Positions 1 to 9,633 of a stretch of DNA of 45,374 nt are shown in pieces. Within the stretch, counting starts at the first letter, position 1. Each line of letters begins with the position of its first letter. Source of the stretch: Phycisphaeraceae bacterium (GTDB lineage: Bacteria > Planctomycetota > Phycisphaerae > Phycisphaerales > UBA1924); the NCBI GenBank assembly GCA_026126345.1, contig JAHCJH010000010.1, positions 1 to 45,374 of the forward strand, written 5' to 3'. The notes beneath the pieces were generated by a model. The model was given only the letters and a program-made list of their open reading frames with translations. It did no database searches and was not told the DNA's origin. The position numbers were made by a program, and so were the translations under genes.

Positions 1-738
1 ATCGACGATGGGTTCGCAGTACCGGTGCATCATCAGGGCCGTGCGGCTGTTGAGCGTGCCGTCGGCGAAGATCTTGCCCCCCGCCAGGCGAACCAGGCGG
101 CTCTCGAACGATCGGCGCCGGGCCGCGACCGCCTCCAGATCGTTCACGTTGGGGTACAGCCACACCGCCATGGGCAGGCGGCCTTGCCGCTCCAGCGATG
201 CCAGCACGTCGCCCAGCCACGGCTGGGAGTGCAGGTCGTGCACCTCGGAATACCCCAGCGACCGCAGGTGCTCCAGCCCGTCGTGAACGAACGTTTCGCG
301 GACCTCCGGCGCGGGCGCGGGGGCGGCGTTCCACGCGGCGAACGCCGCCTGCTCCAGCAGCAGCCCGGTCGCCGCTCCGGACTTGTCGGTCATCACCGTG
401 CCGTTGGGCGGCACCACCACGCCGGGCGCCAGGCCGGCGGACGCCATCGCGGCGGTGTTGGCGACGGCGGCGTGAAAATCGAACGACAGCACCACGCACG
501 GCGTCCTGCCCGACGCGCGGTCCAGTTCGGCCAGCGTGGGCCAGCGGGCCTCGTTCCATGCCTGGGGGCGGGCCGAGTGCAGGCGGGCGAAGGGGCGCTC
601 GGGGTTCGCCGCCCGGGCCTCGGCGCACGCGCCGGCGACGGCGTCGAGGCACTCGGTCAGGGAAGCACAGCCGTCCAGCGCCGGCATCCGGAGCGATTCG
701 CCGATCGACGCCAGGTGCGCGTGCGCCTCGCGGGGCAT
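1..738 (-). CDS. Amidohydrolase family 3 (YtcJ-like), C-terminal part beyond window
   Basis: The minus-strand frame is open from ATG at 738 to the window edge, giving 246 residues without a stop. The N-terminus reads MPREAHAHLA, whose HAH matches the metal-binding His-x-His of the amidohydrolase superfamily. Near the edge, KIFADGTLNSRTALM matches the family's lysine region (K-x-x-x-DG). The family hydrolyses C-N bonds in small molecules in a metal-dependent TIM barrel; the substrate cannot be read from sequence. The protein begins almost at the HxH motif, so the small beta-sandwich domain that usually precedes the barrel is missing. The upstream frame stays open but overlaps the neighbouring gene, so a longer start is possible though less likely. 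The preceding gene on the same strand ends 23 bases upstream, so they may share a transcript. Confidence 0.75.
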   Translation of the reverse strand, partial: MPREAHAHLASIGESLRMPALDGCASLTECLDAVAGACAEARAANPERPFARLHSARPQAWNEARWPTLAELDRASGRTPCVVLSFDFHAAVANTAAMASAGLAPGVVVPPNGTVMTDKSGAATGLLLEQAAFAAWNAAPAPAPEVRETFVHDGLEHLRSLGYSEVHDLHSQPWLGDVLASLERQGRLPMAVWLYPNVNDLEAVAARRRSFESRLVRLAGGKIFADGTLNSRTALMMHRYCEPIVD

Positions 739-761
739 GGGCAAGCGTAGTGCCGCGGGGC

Positions 762-1376
762 TCAGCGGTCCGACACGAGTCGCTCGATGGCGCGGCGCGC
801 GTCGGCTTCGTCGGGCGCGGGAGCGTCGAATTCCAGCCGCAGCACACCAAAGCGGCACCGTACAACCACGCCCCAAGGGTCGACGCTGACGGCCAGGGGG
901 CTGTCGGCGTCACGGCCCAGACGGCGTCGGCACGCAGCTGCCAGCGCCGCCCGATCGGCGTTGAGCGCCCGGCACAGCGTCGTCTCGGCGTCGTACAGCG
1001 GGTTGCGCAGGTCCAGAGCCTCGGGACCCAGCACGGACCCGCCGAGCCGGGCGGACGCGAGCGTGCCCGACGCCCAGCACGGCTCGGCGGGCGGGCCGTG
1101 GCAGGCCTCGTGGCGGTCGGTGGCGTGCCCACGGGAGGCGGCGTCGATGGGTGCGGGGTCCAGCAGCACCTGCAGGGACGTGTCCGACTCCTCGGGGATG
1201 TGCAGCACCCACTGCGCGGCCTCGAACGCGTGCCGGGGCACGGCGAGGATCAATTCGCCAGACTTGCCGTCGATGACGTAGCGCGCCGGGTGAGGCAGTT
1301 CGTCGAGCACCAGGGTGCCGTGCCGGTGCGCCAGCAGCGCGGCCAGGGCGGGGTGGGGTCGGGTCGGAAGGGGCAC
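762..1376 (-). CDS. DUF2470-like conserved protein
   Basis: This is a 204-residue frame with a GTG start at 1376. I chose it because an intrinsic terminator for the upstream small gene lies at 1441-1480 and leaves little room for a longer product. The N-terminal part (HPALAALLAHRHGTLVLDEL) resembles the start of pyridoxamine-phosphate-oxidase-like/HugZ folds. The C-terminal 70 residues (LCRALNADRAALAAACRRRL, then VDPWGVVVRCRFGVLRLEF) resemble DUF2470, often found in haem-handling proteins. This assignment is inference from pattern, and no catalytic residue can be named. It lies 23 bases upstream of the amidohydrolase on the same strand. No clear Shine-Dalgarno precedes the GTG, and a TTG near 1440 is an alternative start. 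Confidence 0.55.
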   Translation of the reverse strand: MPLPTRPHPALAALLAHRHGTLVLDELPHPARYVIDGKSGELILAVPRHAFEAAQWVLHIPEESDTSLQVLLDPAPIDAASRGHATDRHEACHGPPAEPCWASGTLASARLGGSVLGPEALDLRNPLYDAETTLCRALNADRAALAAACRRRLGRDADSPLAVSVDPWGVVVRCRFGVLRLEFDAPAPDEADARRAIERLVSDR

Positions 1377-1440
1377 GGCGGATTGTTGGGGCGCCGCCCC
1401 GCGCCGGTGGGTGGGGGCGGAGGTCGGGCGCTCCGCGACC

Positions 1441-1480
1441 AAAAAGCGAAGCGGGGCCGGTCCCGAAGGACCAGCCCCGC
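1441..1480 (-). terminator. Rho-independent terminator after the lysine-rich peptide gene
   Basis: On the minus strand a 13-nt arm (GCGGGGCTGGTCC) and its partner (GGACCGGCCCCGC) form a stem with one mismatch and a TTCG loop. A TTCGCTTTTTGG tract follows, giving five T residues at 1445-1441. A stable GC stem plus T run is the classical intrinsic terminator, and it lies 100 bases after the stop of the small gene at 1580. Confidence 0.75.
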
Positions 1481-1579
1481 GTTGTTCGTGCGGCCCGAGG
1501 GCTTCGGACCGGCTTTCATCACACGCCGGCGGCCAGAGCCACTCGGCGGGATGCACGCGGCGTCGCCGCGCGGGCAAGC

Positions 1580-1639
1580 TCAGCGCTTGCTCTTCTTCTT
1601 GCCCTTCTTCTTGCCCTTCTTCTTGGCCTTCTTCGCCAT
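1580..1639 (-). CDS. 19-residue lysine-rich basic peptide
   Basis: A short frame encodes MAKKAKKKGKKKGKKKSKR, 19 residues with 12 lysines and one arginine, built from an imperfect tetrapeptide repeat (GKKK). A good ribosome binding site, GGGGAG, lies 8 bases before the ATG, and an intrinsic terminator follows about 100 bases after the stop, so it looks like an independent gene. Such a charged peptide could bind nucleic acid or the ribosome, but no function can be assigned. The in-frame extension upstream to 1825 shows no similarity to anything and has no better start. dapB is divergent from it. Confidence 0.6.
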   Translation of the reverse strand: MAKKAKKKGKKKGKKKSKR

Positions 1640-1831
1640 GAGTGTGCTCCCCGGAACTAAGTCCGTGGTTAGAACGCTCCGCGGAGATCGGACGCCACGC
1701 TGCGTCCGGGCGCGGAGGTGAGGTAACGGAGTGTATCGGAACGCGCCGATGCTGCGCTTGAATGAGAATCCCGAACATCGGCCTGGTGCATTGCGGTCAT
1801 CGAGTGACCATGAGATAGAGTTCAAGCCCCC

Positions 1832-2563
1832 ATGTCAACTGTGCACAACTCCATCGTCGTCTTCGGCGCCACCGGTCGGATGGGTCGGCGCGTCGCCGCG
1901 TTGAGCGCTTCGGTGGGGGCGCACACCGTCGCTGCGGTGGCACGGAACGGCTCCGGCGCGCTGGGAACGCGGGTCGAAGGGTGTGAGTCGCCGGTGTGCG
2001 CGGCGTCGGAGGTGCGTGCGGGGCGCGTGGTGATCGACTTCTCAAGCCCGCACGGGGTGGAGGAAGCTTCGGCCCTGGCCGAGCGGCTGGGCGCGGCGCT
2101 GGTCAGCGGCACGACGGGGTTGACCGAGTCGGCGGCCGAGCGGCTGCGGCAGGCGTCGCGGCGCGTGGCGGTGATGTGGTCGCCCAACATGTCGCCGGGA
2201 GTGGCGGCGGTAGCGCGGGCGGCGGCGGCGCTGGCCCGCGACTTGGGCCCGGAGTATCAGGCGGGCATCGTCGAGGCGCACCATCGGGCCAAGAAGGATG
2301 CGCCCTCGGGCACGGCGCTTCGGCTGGCCGAGGCGGTGCGCCGCGCCGGGGGCGACCTGCCGGCCGACCGGGTGCTCAGCCTGCGGGGCGGGGACGTGGT
2401 GGGCGAACACACGGTGCGGTTCGCCGGGCCCGGGGAGTGCGTGGAGATCACGCACCGGGCCACGAGCCGCGACCTGTTCGCGCTGGGGGCGCTGCGCGCG
2501 GCGCTGCGGATGGTGGGGCGGCCGCCGGGGTGGTACTCGATCGAGGACGTGCTGGGGGCCTGA
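1832..2563 (+). CDS. dapB: 4-hydroxy-tetrahydrodipicolinate reductase
   Basis: DapB reduces 4-hydroxy-tetrahydrodipicolinate to tetrahydrodipicolinate with NAD(P)H in the cytoplasm, on the route to diaminopimelate and lysine. The 243-residue protein has the N-terminal dinucleotide-binding motif GATGRMG at residues 12-18, SGTTG at 92-96, SPNMSPGV at 117-124, and the family signature EAHHRAKKDAPSGTA at 148-162 with its catalytic His pair and Lys. RGGDVVGEHTVRF follows in the C-terminal domain. Length is slightly below the usual 250-270. The start ATG lacks a strong Shine-Dalgarno but is the only one that precedes the Rossmann motif properly. No other dap gene is adjacent. Confidence 0.95.
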   Translation: MSTVHNSIVVFGATGRMGRRVAALSASVGAHTVAAVARNGSGALGTRVEGCESPVCAASEVRAGRVVIDFSSPHGVEEASALAERLGAALVSGTTGLTESAAERLRQASRRVAVMWSPNMSPGVAAVARAAAALARDLGPEYQAGIVEAHHRAKKDAPSGTALRLAEAVRRAGGDLPADRVLSLRGGDVVGEHTVRFAGPGECVEITHRATSRDLFALGALRAALRMVGRPPGWYSIEDVLGA

Positions 2564-2577
2564 ACGATCGGGCCGGC

Positions 2578-3168
2578 TCAGCGGTCGGGCGCGGCGCCGA
2601 GCAGCGGCTGCGTGGGGTCGGCGGCGCGCTCGGCCCGGGTCTGCCGCAGGCGCTCGCGCATCTCGGCGATCTTCCGCACCAGTTGCTCCGGCTCCTCGTC
2701 GAACAGCGAGGTGATCGCCGTCGAGTTGATGGCGTTGTACGTCGCCATGGCCGCCTCGTCGCTGATCATCACCGGAACGCGGGCGCGCACGATGCCCTGG
2801 TACGGGTTGTACCACAGGCCGGCGAACGTCTTGTCCACCGCCTGGCGGACGGCGGGGTTCTGCAGGTCGGCCTGCTCCGGGCCGGCGATCTCCAGCCAGG
2901 GGTTCTCCGAGCCCAGCATCGGGTTGCGGGGCACCTTGCCGTCGAACCACCCGCGGTCGATCACTGCCGGGTATCCGCGGCGGGACACGTCGTAGTCAAC
3001 GCTCGTGCTGGCGCGCAGCCGGACCGTCTGCTCGAAGCGCCGCACGGCCTCGCGCGTCTCCTGCACGGCCTGCTCGTCCATGGCCGAGCGGCGTGCGAAC
3101 CACGCCGAAGCGCCGAGCAGCCCGGCGACCGTGAGCACCGCGACGATGTTGGCCACCCACTTGAGCAT
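2578..3168 (-). CDS. Conserved single-pass membrane-anchored protein, unknown function
   Basis: A 196-residue protein starts at ATG 3168, supported by an AAGGA ribosome binding site 6 bases upstream. Residues 5-25 form one hydrophobic segment, which may be an uncleaved signal anchor. A helical stretch follows (residues 28-55), then a soluble domain with the sequences GYPAVIDRGWFDG and FAGLWYNPYQGIVRARVPV, and a charged helical C-terminus. It is not a recognisable pilin: the prepilin peptidase site is absent. It converges with dapB, whose stop is 14 bases away. I do not recognise the family; the extracytoplasmic placement is inferred from the N-terminal helix. Confidence 0.7.
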   Translation of the reverse strand: MLKWVANIVAVLTVAGLLGASAWFARRSAMDEQAVQETREAVRRFEQTVRLRASTSVDYDVSRRGYPAVIDRGWFDGKVPRNPMLGSENPWLEIAGPEQADLQNPAVRQAVDKTFAGLWYNPYQGIVRARVPVMISDEAAMATYNAINSTAITSLFDEEPEQLVRKIAEMRERLRQTRAERAADPTQPLLGAAPDR

Positions 3169-3374
3169 GGCAGTTCCTTGCCCCGGCGGGGCCGCTCCCC
3201 GCGCGATCGGACCTTCGAATCCTCTTGAACATCGGATTGACTGCGACGGATTGCCCGGCCGCCGACCGGGGCCCCGCACCGTGCGTGGAAGGTTGTGCGG
3301 CCTGTTCCGGCTGGGCAAGCCGTGCGCGTCGGCTAAACTCGCCCGCCGCCGCCCATGGCGGCACGGAGTCGCCC

Positions 3375-4619
3375 ATGTCCGCTCTGACCAGCCACACCCT
3401 TTCCTGCGGCATGCCGGTGGTGATCGAGCCGATCGCGGGGGTCCGTTCGGCGGCGGTGTCGTGGCTGGTGCCGGCCGGCGTGGGGACGGACCCGGCCAAC
3501 CGCGTGGGCCTGGGCACGCTGCTCAGCGAGCTGCTGCTGCGCGGGGCCGGTGATCGGTCGAGCCGCGCGTTCGCCGACGAGATGGACCGGCTGGGGGTGG
3601 CCCGCGGCGTCGACGTGACGCCCCGGTTCATGCGCCTCTCGGCGACGATGATCGGTGAGCGGTTGCCCGAGGCCCTGGCGGTGATCGCGGACATGGTCCG
3701 GCGGCCGCGCCTCGAAGCCGATGCCGTCGAGCCGGCTCGGGCGCTGGCGCTGCAGGCCCTGGCGGGGCTCAAGGACAACCCTCAGGAGCGTGCCGCGATC
3801 CTGCTGGCCCAGCGGCACAACCACCCGCCCTTGAACCGTCCGACGCTGGGCACCGCCGAGGGGTTGACGGCCGCGACGCGCCAGGACCTGGCGGCGCACT
3901 GGGCGTCGCGGGCGCTGCCCGGCGGGTGCATCCTGGGTATCGCCGGGGCGGTCGAACCGGCGCGCACGGTCGAGCACCTCGAGCGCCTGCTGGGGGGCTG
4001 GGCGGGCACGCCGACGCCGCTGACGCTCGGGCCTTCACCGACCAGGGGCACCCGGTTCCACGAGCCCGACGCGTCGAACCAGGTGCAGATCTTCGCGGCC
4101 TGGGACGCGCCGGCGGAACGGGACCCGGACAGCGTGCTGGAGCGGCTGGCGGTCGCCGTACTCTCGGGCGGGAGCGCCTCGCGTCTGTTCACGGAGGTGC
4201 GCGAGAAGCGGGCGCTGTGCTACGCGGTCTCCGCCTCGTACGCCACGGACCGCGAGTACGGCCGCACCACGGCCTACGTCGGGACCACGCCGGAACGCGC
4301 CCGCGAGTCGCTCGACGTGCTGATGCGGGAGATGCGGCGCATCAACGGCCCGGAATCGGGCGGCGGGGGCGTGAGCGACGAGGAACTGCAGCGGGCCAAG
4401 ATCGGGGCACGCACCGGGCTGGTCTTCAGCGGCGAGAGCACGCAAGCCCGCGCGTCGGCCCTGGCGGGCGACGTGCACCGCCTGGGGCGGGCCCGCACCC
4501 TGGCCGAGGCCGCGGCCCAGATCGAGTCGGTGACGCTCGAACAGCTCAACGCGTACCTGGCGCGGCGCCCGTGGACCGAGCCGACCGTGGTCACCCTGGG
4601 CCCCGCCGGGGCGGTGTGA
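3375..4619 (+). CDS. M16 family peptidase-like protein lacking the zinc-binding motif
   Basis: The 414-residue protein has the two-module layout of bacterial M16B proteins, and the C-terminal module carries the typical TEVREKRALCYAVSASY segment followed by a 'TTPERA' region. At the position of the HxxEH zinc motif it reads TLLSELLLRGAGDRS, so both histidines and the glutamate are missing. Such inactive members normally pair with an active partner, and none is in this window. The ATG at 3375 has GGAG 7 bases upstream; an in-frame upstream extension lacks family similarity. It probably acts as a binding or chaperone-like subunit rather than as a protease, which is inference. Confidence 0.85.
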   Translation: MSALTSHTLSCGMPVVIEPIAGVRSAAVSWLVPAGVGTDPANRVGLGTLLSELLLRGAGDRSSRAFADEMDRLGVARGVDVTPRFMRLSATMIGERLPEALAVIADMVRRPRLEADAVEPARALALQALAGLKDNPQERAAILLAQRHNHPPLNRPTLGTAEGLTAATRQDLAAHWASRALPGGCILGIAGAVEPARTVEHLERLLGGWAGTPTPLTLGPSPTRGTRFHEPDASNQVQIFAAWDAPAERDPDSVLERLAVAVLSGGSASRLFTEVREKRALCYAVSASYATDREYGRTTAYVGTTPERARESLDVLMREMRRINGPESGGGGVSDEELQRAKIGARTGLVFSGESTQARASALAGDVHRLGRARTLAEAAAQIESVTLEQLNAYLARRPWTEPTVVTLGPAGAV

Positions 4620-4689
4620 CGCCCCGCGGCGTCGACCGGCGGGCCGGCGGGCCGGCGAACCGGTGCGCTGGCCCGTACACTCGCCGGCG

Positions 4690-6405
4690 ATGCGACGGGC
4701 GGCGATCTGGCACTACGGCTTCCTCACGGCGATGCTGCTGGTGCTCGGCGCGCTGCTGCTGTACCCGATCTTCCTGACGACCCGCGGGGCGTTCTTCGAC
4801 GACGTCGCCGGCCACAAGGGGTTCACCCTCGTGAACCTGCGGCTGGTGTTCGAGGACCCGTCGTTGGTGGGGGGGCTGTTCAACTCGCTGCGCATCGCGG
4901 CGACCACCACGCTGCTGGCGATGACGATCGCCCTGCCGCTGGCGGTGCTGAGCGTGCGGTGCCGGTTCCCGCTCAAGGGGGTGTTCAACGCGCTGGTGCT
5001 GGTGCCGCTGATCCTGCCGCCGTTCGTCGGGGCGATCGGGTTCAAGATGATGCTCGGGCGGCACGGAGCGATCAACACCCTGCTCGGGACCGACTTCGAT
5101 CTGCTGGGCGACGCCCAGTTCTGGGGCGTGGTGGCGGTGCAGGCCCTGAGCCTGTACCCGATTGTCTACCTGAACGCGACGGCGGCGCTGGCGAACCTCG
5201 ACCCGGCGCTCGACGAAGCCGCGGAGAATCTTGGCGCCGGGTTCCTGCGCCGGTTCTTCACGATCACGCTGCCGTTGATCCGGCCGGGGCTGTTCGCCGG
5301 CGGCACGATCGTGTTCATCTGGTCGTTCACGGAACTGGGCACGCCCCTGGTCTTTGACTACAAGTCGGTGACGCCGGTGCAGATCTTCCTGGGCCTCAAG
5401 GAGGTCGAGAGCAGCCCGCAGCCGTACGCGTTGACGCTGGTGATGCTGGTGGTGGCGGTGGGCGTGTACCTGCTGGGGCGGGTGCTGTTCGGCGGTCGGG
5501 CGTACGCCATGCACGCCAAGGCCTCGCGGGCCGCCAGCGAGCACGCCCTGCCGGGCTGGCGCGGGGCCCTGGCGGCGGCGGCGTTCGCGGGGGTGATCGG
5601 CCTGGCGCTGCTGCCGCACCTGGGCGTGGTGCTCACGGCGCTGGCGGAGAAGGGCACGTGGTACCGGTCGGTGCTGCCGGCGGAATGGACGCTGCACAAC
5701 TTCCGCGAGGCGTTGACGCACCCCGACGCGTTCGGGTCGATCGTGAACAGCCTGAAGCTGTCCCTGGCGGCGGTGGCGCTCAACCTCTCGATCGGCCTGG
5801 CGGTGGGGTACCTGCTGGTGCGGACGACGATCAAGGGGCGTTGGCTGCTCGACGCGCTGTGCATGCTGCCGCTGGCGGTGCCGGGGCTGGTGCTGGCGTT
5901 CGGGTACGTCGCGATGAGCCTGCAGTGGCCATTCAAGGGCGGGCCGCTGGAAGGGCTGGCCAGCGTGATCGGGGCCAACCCCAACCCGTTCCCGCTTCTG
6001 GTCGCGGCGTACGCCGTGCGGCGGCTGCCGTACATCGTGCGTGCCACCGTGGCCGGGCTGGAGCAGACCAGCGGCCAGATGGAGGAGGCGGCGCTGAACC
6101 TGGGCGCTTCGCGCCTGACGGCGGTGCGACGGATCATCGTGCCGTTGATCGCGGCGAACCTGATCGCCGGCGCGCTGCTGGCGTTCAGCTTCAGCATGCT
6201 GGAGGTGAGCGACTCGTTGATCCTGGCGCAGAGCCCGTCGGACTTCCCCATCACCAAGGCGATCTTCAGTTTCACCAACCGCCTGGCCGACGGGGTGTCG
6301 ATCGCCAGCGCCATGGGCGTGTGGGGCATGGCCCTGCTCACCGCGACGCTGGTCGGGGCCAGCGTGCTGCTGGGCAAGAAGCTCGGGGCCATCTTCCGCG
6401 TCTGA
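4690..6405 (+). CDS. Two-domain ABC transporter permease (iron(III)/thiosulfate-like type)
   Basis: The 571-residue membrane protein contains two fused binding-protein-dependent permease domains, each with about six hydrophobic segments. The two EAA loops, which contact the ATPase, are visible: DEAAENLGAGFLRRFFTITL in the first half and EEAALNLGASRLTAVRRIIV in the second. This FbpB/CysT-like tandem arrangement is typical of ferric iron importers, but the substrate is not proven. No ATPase or solute-binding gene is adjacent, so the remaining subunits must be encoded elsewhere or just outside the window. The ATG at 4690 precedes the first membrane segment; a GTG at 4663 is possible. No strong Shine-Dalgarno was seen. 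Confidence 0.88.
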   Translation: MRRAAIWHYGFLTAMLLVLGALLLYPIFLTTRGAFFDDVAGHKGFTLVNLRLVFEDPSLVGGLFNSLRIAATTTLLAMTIALPLAVLSVRCRFPLKGVFNALVLVPLILPPFVGAIGFKMMLGRHGAINTLLGTDFDLLGDAQFWGVVAVQALSLYPIVYLNATAALANLDPALDEAAENLGAGFLRRFFTITLPLIRPGLFAGGTIVFIWSFTELGTPLVFDYKSVTPVQIFLGLKEVESSPQPYALTLVMLVVAVGVYLLGRVLFGGRAYAMHAKASRAASEHALPGWRGALAAAAFAGVIGLALLPHLGVVLTALAEKGTWYRSVLPAEWTLHNFREALTHPDAFGSIVNSLKLSLAAVALNLSIGLAVGYLLVRTTIKGRWLLDALCMLPLAVPGLVLAFGYVAMSLQWPFKGGPLEGLASVIGANPNPFPLLVAAYAVRRLPYIVRATVAGLEQTSGQMEEAALNLGASRLTAVRRIIVPLIAANLIAGALLAFSFSMLEVSDSLILAQSPSDFPITKAIFSFTNRLADGVSIASAMGVWGMALLTATLVGASVLLGKKLGAIFRV

Positions 6406-6423
6406 CCCGATCCCCGCCGGCGC

Positions 6424-7734
6424 TCAGTTGCCGGCGATCAGCACGCGCCGCAGGACGATCGAGTCCTGGATGGGTCCGTACTCGCCGGGATCGATGGTGA
6501 CGCTGACGCTGCTGGCCCCCGCGGGCACCGCCAGGTCGAACCGTGCCGCGGGCTTCTGGCCGTTGATGCGCTGGCGGAAAGCCTCGCGCTCGCCGAAGCG
6601 GATGACCACAACGCAGTCGCCCCATTCGCGCGAGCCTTCGGGCAGCAGCAGCCAGCCGCCCATGCTCGCGGCGCGGTCGGGCAGTGTCCAGCGCACCGTC
6701 ATCGGCCCCGGCAGCAGCACGTCGGGGGCGCCCAGGGGCGCGGGGCTGTCACCGTCGTGGCCGTCCCAGAGGCGCGCCGGCGGCGACCAGCGGCGCCCGG
6801 CCCAGGGCTCCTGCGCCTCGATGGTCAGCGCCCCCAGGCCGGTCAGCCGCGAAGCGTCCAGCAGCAGCGCCCGCAGGCTGTCGAGCTCCAGGCTCCATTC
6901 GCCGGGTTTGCCGGGCTCGCGCTCGATGCGGAGAGAGACCGACGAGCCGCTGGCGCTCTCGGCCGCCGAGGCGCCGATGACGCTGCCCTCGCCCACCCAG
7001 GCACGCACGCCCGAGCGCGCCGCCCGCGTCGGGTTGGACAGCCGCACCTCGCGCACGCGCTCCAGGGGGATCAGCCTGCCCTGGCCGTCGACCTCGATGC
7101 GCACGTGGGCCTGCTCTGCGGCGTCGCCGGCGGCCCCCGAGGCCTGGACCGCCGCGATGAACCCCTCGAGCTTGTCGCCGTTGGTCAGCAGCATGGCGTC
7201 CTTGCTGCCGCGGGATTCGGCGAGGCCCATCGGTTCCTGCCAGCGGGCGGACTCGGCGTCGAGCGCCAGCCGGCGGACTGACTCCAGCGGCAGCGTGATC
7301 CGGCCGAGCGTCGGGTGCACCCACGCGACCAGTTCGCCCTCCATCGGTCGTGGCAGCAACGAGCCGACGATCCGCGAGCCGTCGGTCAGTTCCATGGCGC
7401 CGGAGCGCTGGCCGCGCTCGGCGGCGTCGAGGCCCACGCGCGGCGAGAGCGCGCGCCGCGGCTCCGGGCCCCAGGCATCGGCGCGGACCAGGGCCAGGGC
7501 CCTGCCCGTCGGCAGCGGCTGTGTCTGGCCGTCGGGCCCCGCCCATTGCACGCCCGACGAGCCGAGGGAACGCAGGGAACCGGGGATCGGCTTCAGGTCG
7601 GCGTCGATCAGCACCCACGCGGGCTCGGCCGCAGGCGTCGGCGGCGGTGGTTGCGACGGCTGAAGCGCGGGCGAACCGGCGCCCAGCGCCAGGGCGAGCG
7701 TGCAGGTGAGCGTCGGTGCGACGATGGCGTGCAT
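6424..7734 (-). CDS. Secreted beta-rich protein, last gene of Bat-like operon
   Basis: The 436-residue product begins with a signal-peptide-like segment (residues 1-24) and then a proline-rich linker. Two internal repeats follow the same plan: MELTDGSRIVGSLLP with ITLPLESVRRLAL, and MLLTNGDKLEGFIAA with LIPLERVREVRL. This 'L-T-(N/D)-G...G' beta repeat is common in planctomycete secreted proteins. The C-terminal 150 residues look like a galactose-binding or NPCBM-like beta sandwich (VRWTLP, VVVIRFGEREAF, VPAGASSVSVTIDPGEYG). It starts 18 bases after the squalene-repeat gene, which indicates cotranscription. It may bind carbohydrate outside the cytoplasm; this is inference. Confidence 0.75.
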   Translation of the reverse strand: MHAIVAPTLTCTLALALGAGSPALQPSQPPPPTPAAEPAWVLIDADLKPIPGSLRSLGSSGVQWAGPDGQTQPLPTGRALALVRADAWGPEPRRALSPRVGLDAAERGQRSGAMELTDGSRIVGSLLPRPMEGELVAWVHPTLGRITLPLESVRRLALDAESARWQEPMGLAESRGSKDAMLLTNGDKLEGFIAAVQASGAAGDAAEQAHVRIEVDGQGRLIPLERVREVRLSNPTRAARSGVRAWVGEGSVIGASAAESASGSSVSLRIEREPGKPGEWSLELDSLRALLLDASRLTGLGALTIEAQEPWAGRRWSPPARLWDGHDGDSPAPLGAPDVLLPGPMTVRWTLPDRAASMGGWLLLPEGSREWGDCVVVIRFGEREAFRQRINGQKPAARFDLAVPAGASSVSVTIDPGEYGPIQDSIVLRRVLIAGN

Positions 7735-7752
7735 GGGCGGTCCGCGGGGCGG

Positions 7753-8886
7753 TTACTTCTGGAAGATCGGCAGGTAGCGCTTGGGCATCTGCAGCACGAT
7801 CAGGGCCATGGCGGTGCCGTAGGCGGGGCCGACCGACGGGTCGCTCCACGTGCCGCCGGCGCCCTGGCGGTTGAGCAGCTCGCGCCGCGCGGCGGGCCAC
7901 CACGCGGCCCAGTGCCGCCCGCCGGCCAGGTACATGGTCTGGGCCGTGTAGTACATGCCGTAGAAGTAGTGCGCCTCGGAACGGCCGACGGATTCGGGCA
8001 TCGCGCTGCGGACGAGATAGTCCAGCCCCTTGTCGATGGCGTTGTCGCGGTAGATGCCGGCGTAGTAGAGCGTGGCGACGCTCGCGGCCGAGCGGGGCCA
8101 GGCGCTCACGCCGGTGTCGGACTGGTACTTGAAGCCGCCGTCGGGGTTCTGGCACTTGCGGATGTACTCCACGGCGCGGTCGATGACGCTCTTGGGCACC
8201 TCGATGCCCGCGTTGCGGGCGGCGCGCAGGCCCATGATCTGACAGATCGTCACCGACGTGTCGGCGTCGTAGGGCACGGGGTTGTAGCGCCAGCCGCCCT
8301 CTTCGTTCTGCGAGCGCTCGATCAGGCGGCAGGCGCGAACCAGCGCCTCGTGCGTCCGCTCGGCCAGCGGCGTTTCGCCGCCGGCCTGCGTCATGCCGTA
8401 CAGCTCGCCCAGGAACAGCGTGGCGAAGCCGTGCCCGTACATCGGCCCGTTGGTCGAGTCGCCGGCGATGAGACCCGTCTCGGTGCAGCACGACAGCACG
8501 TACTCGAGTCCCTTGAGGACCACGCCGCCGTACTCGCCGCGTCCCGGCAAGTGGCCGTCGGCCATGAACGCCAGGCACGCCAGGCTCGTGACGGCGACGT
8601 TGCGCGAGTATCGCCCCGAGCCGAACGATCCGTCGGCGTTCTGGAGCGAGGCCAGCGCCTTGAGGCCCTTGGTCACCGCCGCGTCGAGTTCGGGCGTGAT
8701 CTCCCCGTCCATGGGCCGGTTCTGGGCGCCGGCGTCGGTGCGGGGTGTCGGGGCAGCGCCGGGGCCGCCGGGCTGGGCCAGCACCAGCAGGGGAACGGCC
8801 AGCGCGGTGCGTGCCGGTGACGCCGCAGGCGGCGCCGGGGCGCCGGCGGCCAGGAGCATCCCGAGCAGTGCGGCGGAAGGGTGCAT
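7753..8886 (-). CDS. Prenyltransferase/squalene-oxidase repeat protein, exported
   Basis: The 377-residue protein has a hydrophobic N-terminal signal (residues 1-37) and then a series of alpha/alpha-barrel repeats. These show the QW-like motifs of squalene-hopene cyclases and prenyltransferase subunits: LQNADGSFGSGRYS, SQNEEGGWRYNP, CQNPDGGFKYQ and the C-terminal GAGGTWSD. The aspartate-rich DXDD motif of a true cyclase is not seen, so it is unlikely to be a terpene cyclase. Proteins of this type are regularly encoded at the end of planctomycete VWA/DUF58 operons, as here. It may act as a binding scaffold in the periplasm; this is inference. The next gene begins 18 bases downstream. Confidence 0.85.
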   Translation of the reverse strand: MHPSAALLGMLLAAGAPAPPAASPARTALAVPLLVLAQPGGPGAAPTPRTDAGAQNRPMDGEITPELDAAVTKGLKALASLQNADGSFGSGRYSRNVAVTSLACLAFMADGHLPGRGEYGGVVLKGLEYVLSCCTETGLIAGDSTNGPMYGHGFATLFLGELYGMTQAGGETPLAERTHEALVRACRLIERSQNEEGGWRYNPVPYDADTSVTICQIMGLRAARNAGIEVPKSVIDRAVEYIRKCQNPDGGFKYQSDTGVSAWPRSAASVATLYYAGIYRDNAIDKGLDYLVRSAMPESVGRSEAHYFYGMYYTAQTMYLAGGRHWAAWWPAARRELLNRQGAGGTWSDPSVGPAYGTAMALIVLQMPKRYLPIFQK

Positions 8887-8895
8887 CGGAAGAGG

Positions 8896-9629
<734 letters not shown>

Positions 9630-9633
<4 letters not shown>

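Noticed and set aside
7753..8886. Squalene-hopene cyclase
   Set aside because: The alpha/alpha repeats fit, but the length is about half that of a cyclase and the catalytic DXDD motif is absent.
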